In this document: positions 1 to 9,721 of the stretch, one piece after another
Numbering within the stretch: the stretch's first letter is position 1
How the letters are laid out: every line of letters starts with the position of its first letter
Origin: Sulfurimonas sp.
GTDB taxonomy: Bacteria; Campylobacterota; Campylobacteria; Campylobacterales; Sulfurimonadaceae
DNA length: 33,525 nt
Reading direction: 5' to 3'
Assembly (NCBI RefSeq): GCF_016744025.1
Contig: NZ_JADGFC010000014.1
Location: forward strand, 1 to 33,525
Notes under the pieces: generated by a model
Told to the model about the DNA's origin: nothing
The model's database searches: none
The model's input: the letters and a program-made list of their open reading frames with translations, nothing else
Position numbers and translations under genes: made by a program

Positions 1-1463
1 GAAAAGTCTGCAATATTAACATTATTGTTAGCTAATGCAGAACCTATACTACCAATAACTCCAGGAACATCACTATTTTTAAATAAGATCATATCACCTG
101 CAAGCGCTACTTCAATATCAAAGCCATCAATAGCAACGATACGTTTTATAGAATCATCAAAAATTGTAGCACTAATAGTTGTTGTACCTTCAGCAGTAGT
201 AAGTTTTACAGTAATAAGATTTTTAAATACAGAAGAGTCACAAAGAGCTTCTGATTCAATTTTAATACCTTTTTCTTTAGCTACAAATTCAGCATTAACA
301 TAGTTAATAGTATCACTAGAGCTTTGACTCATAGAACCAACAGCTACAAAAGTTGATAAAGATTCAACATACTCAGCAATATCACCTTGACCACTAACTT
401 TAATAGCTAGGATTTGAGATTTATTAATTTGAGATGCTAAGAAACCTATTTTTTGTCCCATTTCTAAAAATGGTTTTACAAATGATGGAATTTTACTTTC
501 ATCAATTGGTAGATTCATCGCATGAGCAAATGAAATGCCCTTAGCAGCTTCAATTGCATTTTGAGCAGCTTGAGTACCAATATTATACTGAGATTCATGT
601 GTGTTAGCCCCTAAGTGAGGAGACACAATAATATTATCTAAGTCTAATAATGGGTGATCAATAGCTGGTTCTTTATTAAATACATCAAGACCAGCAAAAC
701 GGATTTTTTCAGATTTAAGACCATCGTAAAGTGCTTCTTCATTTATAAGACCACCTCTTGCACAGTTAACTAAAACTACACCGTCTTTCATCTGAGCTAT
801 TTCAGCTGCGTCTATAATATTAAGAGTTTCTTGATTTTTAGGAGTGTGAATTGTAATAATATCACAAGCTAAAATATCTGCAAAATCTTTAGCATAAGTC
901 ATATCAAGATCAGTAACTTTTGATGGATGTATGTAAGGATCATAAGCAACTATATCCATTTCAAAAGATTGAGCACGTTTAGCAACACGACTTCCAATAT
1001 TACCAAAACCGATAACACCAAGTTTCTTACCCTTCATCTCATGTCCATACCATTTCTCTCTTTTCCAGATTCTTTGGTTTTTAAGATGGTCATGAGAGTA
1101 TGGGAACATTCTCATACAAGAAAGCATATGTGTCATTGTAAGTTCAACTGCAGCTATTGTGTTCGCAGTTGGAACATTCATAACAATAATCCCTTCCTTA
1201 GAACATCCAGGAATATTTACATTATCAACACCAACTCCTGCTCTAACTATAGCTTTCATGTTAGTTGCATTTTTGATGAAGTTATCATCAATATCTGTTG
1301 AGCTTCTTGTAATAGCTACGTCAGCAGTTGGAATAATTTTTTCAACAAGTTCTGTTTTATCAACATCAGCTGCCATTGTAAAATTAATATTTTCATCATT
1401 GCGAAGCATCTCTAAACCAGCTTCGTGTATATGGTCACAAACTACGATTGTATGTTTTTTCAT
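1..1463 (-). CDS. serA: D-3-phosphoglycerate dehydrogenase, C-terminus cut by window edge
   Basis: This enzyme oxidises 3-phosphoglycerate to 3-phosphohydroxypyruvate, the first step of serine synthesis in the cytosol. About 487 codons can be read on the minus strand before the window ends, so about 40 residues are probably missing compared with the usual 525-530 residue long form. Visible marks are the NAD-binding GFGNIG at residues 152-157, the catalytic-region motifs NCARGG, DVFNKEP and SPHLGANTHE, then an intervening ASB-type domain, and the beginning of an ACT domain ending at the window edge with NNNVNIADF. Its ATG overlaps the TAA of the upstream 159-residue gene by one base (TAATG), which implies translational coupling in the pheS-to-serA transcript. 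The identification is secure; only the C-terminal end is unseen. Confidence 0.95.
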   Translation of the reverse strand, partial: MKKHTIVVCDHIHEAGLEMLRNDENINFTMAADVDKTELVEKIIPTADVAITRSSTDIDDNFIKNATNMKAIVRAGVGVDNVNIPGCSKEGIIVMNVPTANTIAAVELTMTHMLSCMRMFPYSHDHLKNQRIWKREKWYGHEMKGKKLGVIGFGNIGSRVAKRAQSFEMDIVAYDPYIHPSKVTDLDMTYAKDFADILACDIITIHTPKNQETLNIIDAAEIAQMKDGVVLVNCARGGLINEEALYDGLKSEKIRFAGLDVFNKEPAIDHPLLDLDNIIVSPHLGANTHESQYNIGTQAAQNAIEAAKGISFAHAMNLPIDESKIPSFVKPFLEMGQKIGFLASQINKSQILAIKVSGQGDIAEYVESLSTFVAVGSMSQSSSDTINYVNAEFVAKEKGIKIESEALCDSSVFKNLITVKLTTAEGTTTISATIFDDSIKRIVAIDGFDIEVALAGDMILFKNSDVPGVIGSIGSALANNNVNIADF

Positions 1464-1942
1464 TATGCATCCTTTTTATACAGCTCTACTTTGGCTGAAA
1501 TTTGATAATTTTTCAAGACTCTAACTAAAGAGTTTAATTTTTTAATATTTTTTGAATAGATTAACAATTCTACATTGCTTTTATCTCTTTTGAGATAATA
1601 TCTTAACTTATGTTGTTTTAACTCTTCTTTTAGGCAGAAAAGTTGGTATGGATCTAAAAGAGAGGCGGATAGTTTATAAATAGTATGACTAGTTATTTTC
1701 TCAACTAAATCAATTTCTATGTAAGCTTCATTTACAGGATAAAAATATCCAAGTCTTTGAGTTTTAGAAAAATGATTTAACCATACTTCTTTTGATTTTT
1801 GCTGAACAACCGCACTCTTGTGCTCAAGCGGCTCAACATAATCAAGTTCTTGTGAAGGATTTATTGAGATTAAGAAAAAGATAATAAAAATGGCAACTCC
1901 AAGTGCTAAGACTGGAGTGAACCATTTTAAGACTTTTTGCAT
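1463..1942 (-). CDS. Conserved single-pass membrane protein of unknown function between rpsA and serA
   Basis: I do not recognise a functional family. The 159-residue product has one N-terminal hydrophobic segment (about residues 9-27) preceded by lysines, so it is probably an inner-membrane-anchored protein with a soluble domain of about 130 residues in the periplasm. The soluble part is rich in Lys, Leu and Tyr and has no obvious catalytic motif. The last 60 residues alternate hydrophobic and charged residues, in a way that resembles a small alpha/beta ligand- or peptide-binding fold such as SPOR; that resemblance is only a guess. The gene lies 1 nt after rpsA and ends in a TAATG overlap with serA. 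H. pylori (HP0398) and C. jejuni (Cj0892c) have, as I recall, an unknown gene at exactly this position, so it appears to be a conserved member of the cluster. Confidence 0.85.
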   Translation of the reverse strand: MQKVLKWFTPVLALGVAIFIIFFLISINPSQELDYVEPLEHKSAVVQQKSKEVWLNHFSKTQRLGYFYPVNEAYIEIDLVEKITSHTIYKLSASLLDPYQLFCLKEELKQHKLRYYLKRDKSNVELLIYSKNIKKLNSLVRVLKNYQISAKVELYKKDA

Positions 1943-1943
1943 C

Positions 1944-3602
1944 TTATTGGAATTTATCTTTTATTAAGTCACCTAGAGAGTTTGATGTATTATCATTAAT
2001 CTCTTCTAATAGTGCTTGATTTTTAATATAGTCTAATTTTTTAACAGATAAACGGATACGATCTCTACGAGTATCAATAACAGCGATAGCAGCTTCAATT
2101 TCTTGACCAGCTTCTAACTCTTCTTTTACTAGTGGAGTTAAATCTTCATCACGGATAAGTGCGTCAACACCATCTTCTAAAGATACGAATACACCAAAAT
2201 CTTTGATATCACGAATAGTACCAGTTACTACAGAATTAACTTTGTTATTTGTAGCAAATTTGTCTATAGGGCTCTCTAAAAGAGTTTTACGGTTTAAAGA
2301 TATTTTTTGGTCTTCAGCGTTGATTTTAGCAATTTTAACTTCAACTTCTTCGCCAGACTTAAGCAGGTCTTTACACTTAGTGTTTTTGTCCCAAGAGATA
2401 TCTTGATTATGTAATAGACCTTCAACTGAACCAACACGTACAAACGCACCGAAGTCAGTAAGAGATGTAACTATACCAGTTACTACGTCACCTTCTTTAA
2501 AGTTTTTAATAAACTCATCAAATGGCTTTGGTAAAAGTCTCTTTAATGAAACACGTAACTTGTGAGTGTTAGGATTAATTTCAATAACTTCAACATCAAT
2601 CTCTTCACCAACAGTTAAATAATCATTAGGATTTTTAACATTTTTGTTCCAAGTGATTTCTGAAATATGCAAGAAACCTTCGATATCATTTCCAAGATCA
2701 ACAAATACACCATAAGCTTCAATATTTGAAACAGTTACAGTAATTGTGTCACCTTCATCTAATTCACTTTCAACTTCTGCCCATGGATCTGGTTGAACAG
2801 CTTTAATTGATAGAGAAAGATGTCTTTTATCTTTGTCATATGAAATTGCTTTAACAGTTACAATGTCACCATCTTTGTAAAGCTTTGAAGGATTAACTGG
2901 ACCTTTGTAGCTAATTTCATTGTAGTGAACTAAACCATCAACACCACCAACATCTACGAACATACCGTAGCTAGTGATTTTTTTGATTGTACCTTCTACA
3001 ATAATATCATCTTCCATTAGTTTGTCAATGATTTCTTTCTTTTTCTTTCTCTCTTCGTTAAATAATTTACGACGAGAAACTACGATTGAGTTCTCAGCAG
3101 CATCAACTTTAACAACTTGTGCTTTGATCTTACGACCAACAACATCGTCGCCATCTTTAAAAGCAGCTAAAGAACGAGGCATAAAGAAAGAAACATCATC
3201 AGCTTCTACTACATAACCACCACGATTTTTCTTAGTGATTATACCTTCGATAATTACTTCTTCGAAATCTTCTTTATGAAGTTCAATAAAGTCAATAGTC
3301 TTTTGTTGCTCTAAAACTTTTTTATAAGAGATTTTAGGACGCTCATTGTAGTATCCCATAACCATTACTTTAATCTTATCGCCAGTACTAAACATTAACT
3401 CACCGTCTTCACCACGGATTTCATCAAGGTTAACAATACCTTCTAGCTTATCGCCAACACCAACTAATGCTCTATTCTCGTCTGCTTGAATCTCAACAAT
3501 CTCACCCTCTACGATGCGACTTGATTCTTGCTGCTTCTCTGTTGCTGCAAACATCTCTGCAAAATTTTCTTCTTCTTCAAATGATTCGTTATCGAACGCC
3601 AT
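1944..3602 (-). CDS. rpsA: 30S ribosomal protein S1
   Basis: S1 binds the 30S subunit and helps recruit and unfold mRNA leaders for initiation. The 552-residue product carries six S1/OB repeats, at roughly residues 27-90, 110-180, 197-265, 282-352, 370-438 and 455-523. The last four show the typical core (for example SYGMFVDVGGVDGLVHYNEI), while the first two are more divergent, as expected for the ribosome-binding repeats. The N-terminus is highly acidic. The length is normal for the family. The start is supported by AGAGGA about 8 nt upstream of the ATG, and a TATAAT box lies about 33 bp upstream, so rpsA may have its own promoter inside the pheS-serA cluster. Confidence 0.97.
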   Translation of the reverse strand: MAFDNESFEEEENFAEMFAATEKQQESSRIVEGEIVEIQADENRALVGVGDKLEGIVNLDEIRGEDGELMFSTGDKIKVMVMGYYNERPKISYKKVLEQQKTIDFIELHKEDFEEVIIEGIITKKNRGGYVVEADDVSFFMPRSLAAFKDGDDVVGRKIKAQVVKVDAAENSIVVSRRKLFNEERKKKKEIIDKLMEDDIIVEGTIKKITSYGMFVDVGGVDGLVHYNEISYKGPVNPSKLYKDGDIVTVKAISYDKDKRHLSLSIKAVQPDPWAEVESELDEGDTITVTVSNIEAYGVFVDLGNDIEGFLHISEITWNKNVKNPNDYLTVGEEIDVEVIEINPNTHKLRVSLKRLLPKPFDEFIKNFKEGDVVTGIVTSLTDFGAFVRVGSVEGLLHNQDISWDKNTKCKDLLKSGEEVEVKIAKINAEDQKISLNRKTLLESPIDKFATNNKVNSVVTGTIRDIKDFGVFVSLEDGVDALIRDEDLTPLVKEELEAGQEIEAAIAVIDTRRDRIRLSVKKLDYIKNQALLEEINDNTSNSLGDLIKDKFQ

Positions 3603-3634
3603 TACCTATCCTCTTGTTACATAAAAATTGCGTG

Positions 3635-3640
3635 ATTATA
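3635..3640 (-). promoter_or_regulatory. Candidate -10 box for rpsA
   Basis: A perfect TATAAT on the minus strand lies 33 bp before the rpsA ATG, inside the 100-bp ispH-rpsA gap. This is the right place for an internal promoter giving a leader of about 25 nt. No good -35 hexamer is visible, which is common in Campylobacterota sigma-70 promoters. Such a promoter would allow S1 to be expressed above the level of the biosynthetic genes upstream. Confidence 0.45.
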
Positions 3641-3702
3641 TCTAAATAATGTTGATTTTAGTATTAATATATAGGCAGAAGTGCTAGATGTTAATAAAAA
3701 AG

Positions 3703-4536
3703 CTATTTATTGACATTTTTTTCAATAGAGTTGACTACATTTTGAATAATCCAGTCAGGAGTAGATGCACCAGCACTTATCCCACAAAAAGTTTTTTCTT
3801 TAAACCAATCATAGTCTAAATCATTTTCATCTTCTATATGATAGCTGCTTTGACAATAGTCATCTGAGATGCTAAAGAGTTGTTTGGTATTTGATGAATT
3901 TTTCCCACCAATAATAATCATTACATCAGCTTTTTTAGAAATTTTTCTAACTGCTTCTTGATTCTCAAAAGTTGCATTACAAATAGTATTAAATACTCTA
4001 ACTTCTTTATGCCTTGGAATAAGATAGTTAGCAACTTCCATATAATCTTCAACTTTTCTTGTTGTTTGAGCAACTAAGGCGACTCTCTCCTTGAGCTTTA
4101 CTCCTTCTAAATCTTTAGAACATGTAACAACGATTGCTCCATAAGTAGCGTAACTCTTAACCCCTTTTATTTCAGGGTGAGCTTCATCACCAAAGATAAC
4201 TATATCGTAACCAGCTTCACTCATCTCTTGACAAATTTTTTGAGGTTTAGTTACATATGGACATGTTGCATCTACAACATCTACTTTAGTGTCTTTTAAT
4301 TCTTGAAGTTCTTCTTTGGGTATTCCATGCGTTCTAACTATTGCTTTTTCACCAGATTTAAAACTTTTATGGTCATTTGTAAGACCTACTTTAAAATCTT
4401 TTTCTAGTCTTTGTATTTCTTTAGAATTATGAATAAGAGGTCCATAAGTAGAAGAGTCTTTATTCTCTTCTGCTATTTTAATTGCTCTCTTTACTCCAAA
4501 ACAAAATCCATAATTCTCAGCAAGTTCTATATGCAT
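3703..4536 (-). CDS. ispH: 4-hydroxy-3-methylbut-2-enyl diphosphate reductase (IspH/LytB)
   Basis: This iron-sulfur enzyme makes IPP and DMAPP in the last step of the MEP isoprenoid pathway. The three cluster-ligand cysteines are at residues 12 (NYGFCFGVKRA), 92 (DATCPYV) and 186 (NTICNATFENQ), and the conserved histidines are in VRTHGIP and GDEAHPE. I chose the ATG at 4536, giving 277 residues. A TTG at 4554 in the same frame would add six residues, but that stretch contains the Shine-Dalgarno sequence AAGGAG, placed 6 nt before the ATG, so it is leader and not coding. The gene lies downstream of aroA with a 76-nt gap and upstream of rpsA, as in H. pylori and C. jejuni. Its IPP/DMAPP feeds the polyprenyl synthase encoded at 19781-20668. 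Confidence 0.96.
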   Translation of the reverse strand: MHIELAENYGFCFGVKRAIKIAEENKDSSTYGPLIHNSKEIQRLEKDFKVGLTNDHKSFKSGEKAIVRTHGIPKEELQELKDTKVDVVDATCPYVTKPQKICQEMSEAGYDIVIFGDEAHPEIKGVKSYATYGAIVVTCSKDLEGVKLKERVALVAQTTRKVEDYMEVANYLIPRHKEVRVFNTICNATFENQEAVRKISKKADVMIIIGGKNSSNTKQLFSISDDYCQSSYHIEDENDLDYDWFKEKTFCGISAGASTPDWIIQNVVNSIEKNVNK

Positions 4537-4589
4537 ATTTATCTCCTTGATCAAAGAAGTGAATTCTTTGACAAATTCCCCTCACTAGA

Positions 4590-4605
4590 GCTAAGCCCCT
4601 GGGCT
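4590..4605. repeat. Short GC-rich inverted repeat in the aroA-ispH gap
   Basis: The 76-bp gap between aroA and ispH holds a small GC-rich block with arms AGCC and GGCT (4594-4597 and 4602-4605), next to a GCTAAG word at 4590-4595. On the minus strand the same spot contains CTTAGCTCT, a 9-mer that recurs in the osmC-argH gap. On the minus strand no T-run follows the hairpin, so it does not look like a terminator for aroA. It may be the remains of a dispersed intergenic repeat. Confidence 0.3.
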
Positions 4606-4612
4606 AAAATTT

Positions 4613-5905
4613 TTATTCTTCACTAATATCAAATTCTACTTTTGTAATTTTTTGCAATAGTTCAAAAAAGTTTGGAAATGATGTGTTGATACAATCTATA
4701 TCAGTTACATCCATACCACATCTAATACCTGCAATAATAAAACTCATAGCTATTCTATGGTCACCATCACTATCTACTGTTGCGCAACTAAGTTCGCCAC
4801 CTATAACTTTATATCCATCTTTATATTCATGTACTTCTATACCCGCAGAGCGTAGTCCCTCTACAACAGTAGAAATTCTATCAGACTCTTTTACACGAAG
4901 TTCCTCTGCATTTTTAATTATAGACTCGCCTTTAGCACATGCAAATGCAATTGAAAGTGCTGGAAGTTCATCTATAAGCCATGAAATATTATCTTCTACT
5001 GTAATCGCATGAAGAGGAGCATATTTTACATGTATATCTCCAATAGGTTCATATCTATTATCAGTTAATTTATAACTAATATTAGCACCCATTCTCTCCA
5101 ATGCTTTAAATGCTTCTATTCGTGTTGGATTAAGAGTAACACCTTCTAAAATAATATTAGAATCTGGAATGATAGCAGCTGCAACTGCAAAAAAGAATGC
5201 ACTAGATGGATCAGCAGGAACTCTAATACTAAGAGGTGAAAGAAGTTCTGTCATAGGCTTAATTGTGGTTTTTAGACCCTTTACTACTATATCAGCACCC
5301 ATTCCCTTTAACATTCTTTCTGTATGATCACGAGATAATTCCGGTTCTGTATATGAACATACATCATTAGCACGAAGAGCTGCTAAAATCATACAAGACT
5401 TAACTTGAGCAGATGATATTTTACTCTTATAATCAAATGCTTTAAGAGATGCTCCACGAATACTAAGCGGAGCTAAGTTTGAATCTTCTCTTCCATCAAT
5501 TACTGCACCTATTTCACGAAGAGGATTGGTAACACGTTTCATAGGACGTTTACGAAGGTATTTATCACCTGTTAAAACGAAATGTCCATTAGCTGAACTA
5601 AGTAATCCACAAAAAAGTCTTATACCTGTTCCTGAGTTACCACAATCAAGTATTTCAAACGGTTCTTTTATACCATCAGAAGAAATTTTAATAGTTTCTC
5701 CATCATCTTCAATAGTTGCACCAAGGTTTTTTACAATCTCTAAAGAGTTTAGAGTATCTTCTGCTCTTAAGAAATTTGTTATTTCACTAGTACCGTGAGC
5801 AAGCATTGCAAACATAGCACTACGATGTGAGATAGATTTATCTGGAGCTATATTATCAAGTTTTAAAGAAAACTTATCTGCTTTACTTACCTTTACTCTA
5901 CTCAT
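4613..5905 (-). CDS. aroA: 3-phosphoshikimate 1-carboxyvinyltransferase (EPSP synthase)
   Basis: The enzyme joins shikimate-3-phosphate and PEP to give EPSP, the sixth step of the shikimate pathway. The 430-residue product is of normal length and shows the N-terminal substrate-binding DKSISHR (residues 22-28), the LDCGNSGTGIRL motif, the SSAQVKSC segment, and the C-terminal LRVKESDRI and DGDHRIAMSF motifs. Its ATG overlaps the pheT stop as ATGA, so it is translated by coupling from pheT. The link with PheRS is the aromatic amino acid theme: pheS-pheT charge tRNA with phenylalanine, an end product of the route. Confidence 0.97.
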   Translation of the reverse strand: MSRVKVSKADKFSLKLDNIAPDKSISHRSAMFAMLAHGTSEITNFLRAEDTLNSLEIVKNLGATIEDDGETIKISSDGIKEPFEILDCGNSGTGIRLFCGLLSSANGHFVLTGDKYLRKRPMKRVTNPLREIGAVIDGREDSNLAPLSIRGASLKAFDYKSKISSAQVKSCMILAALRANDVCSYTEPELSRDHTERMLKGMGADIVVKGLKTTIKPMTELLSPLSIRVPADPSSAFFFAVAAAIIPDSNIILEGVTLNPTRIEAFKALERMGANISYKLTDNRYEPIGDIHVKYAPLHAITVEDNISWLIDELPALSIAFACAKGESIIKNAEELRVKESDRISTVVEGLRSAGIEVHEYKDGYKVIGGELSCATVDSDGDHRIAMSFIIAGIRCGMDVTDIDCINTSFPNFFELLQKITKVEFDISEE

Positions 5906-8235
5906 CGTAGACCGATTCCTAATTCACTGTTTAAAGATTTTAAAATTGCGTCCATTGATGAAGTAATATCATCTTCTTCTAAAGTCTTCTCAAATGATTG
6001 TAAAACAAAACGAATAGAAAGACTCATATTTTCACCCAAAGACTCATCGCTGTACTTATCTACAGGATAAAACCTTATAAGTTCTTCACTAGCAGATGCT
6101 TGAATTACAGCTTTAACTTTTTCATAACTCATTGCCTCTGGCATGATGACACTTAAATCTCTAAAAGAAGCTTGATATTTAGATGATTTTTTTGCAACTT
6201 TTAAACCATAAGAGAGTTTTAGGAAATCTAATTCACACATATATGTTGCTTCTAGTCCATAACTATCTTCTACGCTTGGATGAACACGGAATAACTCACC
6301 GATTATTTCACCATTTTGTAAAAGCTCTGCACATTGGTAAACATGAGAAAGTGAATGCGAAGTTTCATATTGACGAAGTTCAAATTCACCAATAACATCA
6401 GAAATTTTTTGCGTAAAAAGATTAAAATCAACCTTAGGTGGTTTTCCGGCATTTGCCAAATTTTCTTTTTGAGTATCTCCACTAAAAAGAAAAGCCATCT
6501 TTAAAGATTCTTCTCTCGTAGGGTTAAAAACAGAACCAACTTCAAAAAGTCTAACTGATGAGATTCCATTTTTAATATTTTGAGATGCTGCTTTTAAAAG
6601 ACCTGTCATTAGTGTTGGTCTTAGAGTATCAAATGTATTAACAATAGGATTTAATAGTTCTAACTCTTCTTTTGTAGTATTAAATCCATATCCATTAAGA
6701 ACTTTTTTCTCATCAAATACAAAAGCTACATTTTCAAAGAAGCCACTATGTGCTGCTTTATGTCTATAGATGCTACGTTTTTTGTATGCAAAATAATCAT
6801 CTTCTAGCTTAGAAGACTCTGAGAAAACAAAAGGTTTAGATGGGATATTATCAATTCCAACTAAACGAACTATTTCTTCTACTATATCTTGTTTATGAGA
6901 GATGTCATGACGGAATCTAGGTACAGAAATCACAAAGTTTTCTGATGAAGATTTTGTTGTACCAAACCCTAGATTTCTAAGAATCTTAGTTATTTTAACC
7001 TTGTTTATCTTTGCACCAATTATCTCATCAATCTCTTTTTTTGTAACAGTTACAACTTTGTCTTCATAAGAATCACAAAGATCGATACTTCCACCAAATA
7101 CTGATGACTTAGAGTTTGACTCTATTAGGTTTAGACAGAAGTTAAGACCTTGATTTAACTCAGGTTCACTTCCTCTAGATGTTCTATAGTACATAGGACC
7201 AGAGTCTATCTTAGACTCTTGCATCTTTTTAGAAATAATATCTGGCGGGATGTAACTAGCTTCTAATAAAACTTTCCCCTCATCGTAAGTAACTTTAGAA
7301 ATATCTTCTTGAATAATTCCTACTGTTGAAGCTTTTTCTTTAGACATTATAGAAGCATATCCATTATCATCTTTTTTAAGTTCAACCTTAGCCATACTTT
7401 CATTCTCTGCGCAGAAAAAGTCATAGTTATAAGCTCTTAAAATTACACCGCTACTATGAGTTACATAAAGCATAAGTGCTTCTATGTCTGTTTCTCTAGA
7501 GTCTTCTATTTGTGCTAGTCTAAGTCTTACTATAAAAGGTAGACTTAAGTTCTTTAAGTCTATTGCTCTGTAGCGAAGATTAACGTCTAGTCCATTTTCA
7601 TAAGAAAGACTTAAAATACGCCCTATCCCTACTCTTTTGTCTTCATCTTCATTTACATTAGTCTCTTTGATAGGTCTATCGTATGCAGCACTTAAATCTC
7701 TTGCAACACCTCTGATACTTAAACAATCACCACGATTAGCAGTTAATTCTATCTCGATTAAATCATCAGCGAAAGTAGGCAGAGTGCAGACTTCTTGACC
7801 TAACTTATACTTACCAACACTCTTGTCTAACTCCATGATTCCACTTTGGCAATCTTCAATACCAATTTCACTTGCAGAACAAATCATTCCCTCAGACTCA
7901 ACACCACGAAGTTTAACAGGTTTAATAACTGTACCACTTGGCATTACAGCACCAATTGTAGCAACTACAACATTTAGCCCTGCTCTAACATTTGAAGCAC
8001 CACAAACAATCTGACGAATGCTTGTTCCAATATCAACTTTACAAACGTTTAATTTATCTGCATCTGGGTGTTTTTCACACTCTAAAACCTTTCCTACAAT
8101 TATCTTTTTAGGAATTTCATAACTATGAATACGATCAACTTCTAAACCTATTGAATTGAATGTTTTTGCTAAATCTTCAGTAGTTATACCACTTAGATCT
8201 ATCCATTCATTTAACCAACTTCTGGTAACTATCAT
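5902..8235 (-). CDS. pheT: Phenylalanyl-tRNA synthetase beta subunit
   Basis: PheT forms the (alpha-beta)2 synthetase with PheS and carries tRNA recognition and editing of mischarged Tyr. Domains in order over 777 residues: an EMAP/tRNA-binding OB domain at about 38-145 ([29 protein letters not shown]), a B3/B4 editing region at about 200-385, a B5 domain at about 395-465 ([14 protein letters not shown]), a catalytic-like core, and a C-terminal ferredoxin-fold anticodon-binding domain from about 685 ([17 protein letters not shown]). The length is typical. The gene overlaps pheS at its start and aroA at its end by ATGA, giving an unbroken coupled unit. Confidence 0.97.
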   Translation of the reverse strand: MIVTRSWLNEWIDLSGITTEDLAKTFNSIGLEVDRIHSYEIPKKIIVGKVLECEKHPDADKLNVCKVDIGTSIRQIVCGASNVRAGLNVVVATIGAVMPSGTVIKPVKLRGVESEGMICSASEIGIEDCQSGIMELDKSVGKYKLGQEVCTLPTFADDLIEIELTANRGDCLSIRGVARDLSAAYDRPIKETNVNEDEDKRVGIGRILSLSYENGLDVNLRYRAIDLKNLSLPFIVRLRLAQIEDSRETDIEALMLYVTHSSGVILRAYNYDFFCAENESMAKVELKKDDNGYASIMSKEKASTVGIIQEDISKVTYDEGKVLLEASYIPPDIISKKMQESKIDSGPMYYRTSRGSEPELNQGLNFCLNLIESNSKSSVFGGSIDLCDSYEDKVVTVTKKEIDEIIGAKINKVKITKILRNLGFGTTKSSSENFVISVPRFRHDISHKQDIVEEIVRLVGIDNIPSKPFVFSESSKLEDDYFAYKKRSIYRHKAAHSGFFENVAFVFDEKKVLNGYGFNTTKEELELLNPIVNTFDTLRPTLMTGLLKAASQNIKNGISSVRLFEVGSVFNPTREESLKMAFLFSGDTQKENLANAGKPPKVDFNLFTQKISDVIGEFELRQYETSHSLSHVYQCAELLQNGEIIGELFRVHPSVEDSYGLEATYMCELDFLKLSYGLKVAKKSSKYQASFRDLSVIMPEAMSYEKVKAVIQASASEELIRFYPVDKYSDESLGENMSLSIRFVLQSFEKTLEEDDITSSMDAILKSLNSELGIGLR

Positions 8236-9236
8236 TGAAACTGCTCCAACAATTTAATATCGCCTTCAAATAGTGAACGAAGGTCTCCAATATGATGTAT
8301 TAACATCGCAAATCTCTCAACACCTAAACCAAAAGCGTATCCACTTACATTTTTGTACTTCACTGCTTCAAAAACATTTGGATCAACTATTCCACATCCT
8401 AAAACTTCTAACCAACCTGTTTTAGAACATACTCTACAGCCCTTACCCTTACAAAATACACAAGAGATATCAACTTCTGCTGATGGTTCTGTAAAAGGGA
8501 AAAATGATGGACGAAAACGTACTTCTACCTCACCAAACATATATTTTAAAAAATCTTCTAAAATGTATTTCAAGTTAGCAAAAGAAACTTTTCCTTCTTC
8601 ATCAACTAAAAGTCCTTCTACTTGATGAAACATAGGTGTATGAGTAAGGTCATAATCACGACGAAAGACGGCCCCTGGAGCTATCATACGAATAGGTGGT
8701 TTATTATTCATCATTGTTCTAATCTGAACTGGTGACGTATGTGTTCTCAAAAGTAGCTCATCTTTAAAATAGAAAGTATCTTGCATATCTCTTGCTGGAT
8801 GATATTTTGGTAGGTTTAAAGCTTCAAAATTGTTAAAATCATCTTCTACCATATTACCTGTTTTCACAGCAAAATTCATTGCGCTAAAATATTCTACAAT
8901 TCTATCCATTGTTTCCATTACTGGATGCAGAGCACCAGCTTCTGAGGAAACACTAAACATAGAAACATCTATAGCTTCTGCTTTCATAGCTTCTTTTAAC
9001 TCTTGTGTTTGAAGAGTTATTTTTCTTGAAGTCATCTCATTCATAAGTGAACTTTTATGAGTATTGAGGTCCTTAGCTATTTTTGATTTTTCTTCATTGG
9101 GTGCTGTCTTCATTTTAGCAAATTCTGCTGCAAGAACACCTTTTTTTCCAAACACACAAATGCGAATTTCTTCAAGGCTATCAACACTTTGTGCTTCTTT
9201 TATTTTATCATACCACTCTTTCAATAGAGTCTCCAT
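8232..9236 (-). CDS. pheS: Phenylalanyl-tRNA synthetase alpha subunit
   Basis: PheS is the catalytic class II subunit that charges tRNA-Phe. The 334-residue product has an N-terminal coiled-coil arm (about residues 1-90), motif 2 ([19 protein letters not shown]), a Cys-rich insert ([12 protein letters not shown]) that is normal for many bacterial PheS proteins, and motif 3 ([13 protein letters not shown] in family form, here [15 protein letters not shown]). It is the first gene of the minus-strand cluster and faces a divergent HIT gene. The nearest Shine-Dalgarno-like sequence, AAGAGGG, is about 15 nt from the ATG and sits in a small hairpin, which is unusual and may control initiation. Confidence 0.97.
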   Translation of the reverse strand: METLLKEWYDKIKEAQSVDSLEEIRICVFGKKGVLAAEFAKMKTAPNEEKSKIAKDLNTHKSSLMNEMTSRKITLQTQELKEAMKAEAIDVSMFSVSSEAGALHPVMETMDRIVEYFSAMNFAVKTGNMVEDDFNNFEALNLPKYHPARDMQDTFYFKDELLLRTHTSPVQIRTMMNNKPPIRMIAPGAVFRRDYDLTHTPMFHQVEGLLVDEEGKVSFANLKYILEDFLKYMFGEVEVRFRPSFFPFTEPSAEVDISCVFCKGKGCRVCSKTGWLEVLGCGIVDPNVFEAVKYKNVSGYAFGLGVERFAMLIHHIGDLRSLFEGDIKLLEQFQ

Positions 9237-9242
9237 AATTGC

Positions 9243-9258
9243 AGGGCTTAACCCTCTT
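9243..9258 (-). promoter_or_regulatory. Small leader hairpin covering the pheS Shine-Dalgarno
   Basis: On the minus strand the arms AGGG (9255-9252) and CCCT (9246-9243) enclose a 5-nt loop a few bases before the pheS ATG. The AGGG arm is part of the only good Shine-Dalgarno candidate, AAGAGGG. The stem is only 4 bp, so it may just shorten the spacing or be chance. It does not resemble a T-box or a classic phenylalanine attenuator; no Phe-rich leader peptide was seen. Confidence 0.25.
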
Positions 9259-9272
9259 AAATTTTAAAATAT

Positions 9273-9278
9273 ATTATA
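9273..9278 (-). promoter_or_regulatory. Candidate -10 box for the pheS operon
   Basis: A perfect TATAAT on the minus strand, 36 bp before the pheS ATG in the 126-bp divergent gap. It would start the pheS-pheT-aroA-ispH-rpsA-serA transcript with a leader of about 30 nt. No convincing -35 element is visible. Confidence 0.5.
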
Positions 9279-9322
9279 GTCAAATATATTTTACATATAG
9301 CTTCATTTATAAATTTATGTGT

Positions 9323-9328
9323 TATAAT
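9323..9328 (+). promoter_or_regulatory. Candidate extended -10 box for the hit gene
   Basis: The sequence TGTTATAAT (TATAAT at these positions with an upstream TG) is an extended -10 element 34 bp before the HIT-family ATG. The same 9-mer occurs on the minus strand in front of nadE. It drives transcription away from pheS. Confidence 0.5.
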
Positions 9329-9362
9329 TTACCTATAAGCTACAAATATAAAAGGAAAAAAA

Positions 9363-9719
9363 ATGTGTTTATTTTGCAAAATAGTAAATAAAGAAATACC
9401 TTCAAATGTTATTCTAGAAGATGATAATTTTATCGCTTTTCACGATATTAATCCAAAAGCTCCTGTTCATATATTAGCAATACCAAAAGTACATGTTGAT
9501 AGTTTCAATGAAGTTACTCCAAAGATTATGGCTGGCATGACAGAATTCATTCAAAATGTTGCACAAGAAGTAAACATACAAGAGAGTGGTTATAGAGTAA
9601 TTACAAATATTGGAGATAATGGCGGTCAAGAAGTAAAACACTTACACTTTCATATTCTTGGTGGCGCTAAATTAAAATGGGACCATTTCACTGATGCAGA
9701 TCCAAAAGGGCACTTCTAA
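9363..9719 (+). CDS. HIT-family nucleotide-binding hydrolase (HinT-like)
   Basis: HIT proteins of this branch hydrolyse adenosine phosphoramidates or related nucleotides, including aminoacyl-adenylates. The 118-residue product starts MCLFCKI, typical of the HinT group, and ends with the triad HLHFHILGG (His93, His95, His97); the middle histidine is the expected nucleophile. Length matches the family. A Shine-Dalgarno AAAGGA precedes the ATG. It is divergent from pheS, as I recall for HP0404 in H. pylori, and the lytic transglycosylase gene follows after 2 nt. The natural substrate is unknown. Confidence 0.92.
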   Translation: MCLFCKIVNKEIPSNVILEDDNFIAFHDINPKAPVHILAIPKVHVDSFNEVTPKIMAGMTEFIQNVAQEVNIQESGYRVITNIGDNGGQEVKHLHFHILGGAKLKWDHFTDADPKGHF

Positions 9720-9721
9720 AT

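Noticed and set aside
4537-4554. Six-codon N-terminal extension of IspH from TTG at 4554.
   Set aside because: The stretch contains the Shine-Dalgarno AAGGAG for the ATG at 4536, and the family starts with MxIxxAxxxGFCFGV.
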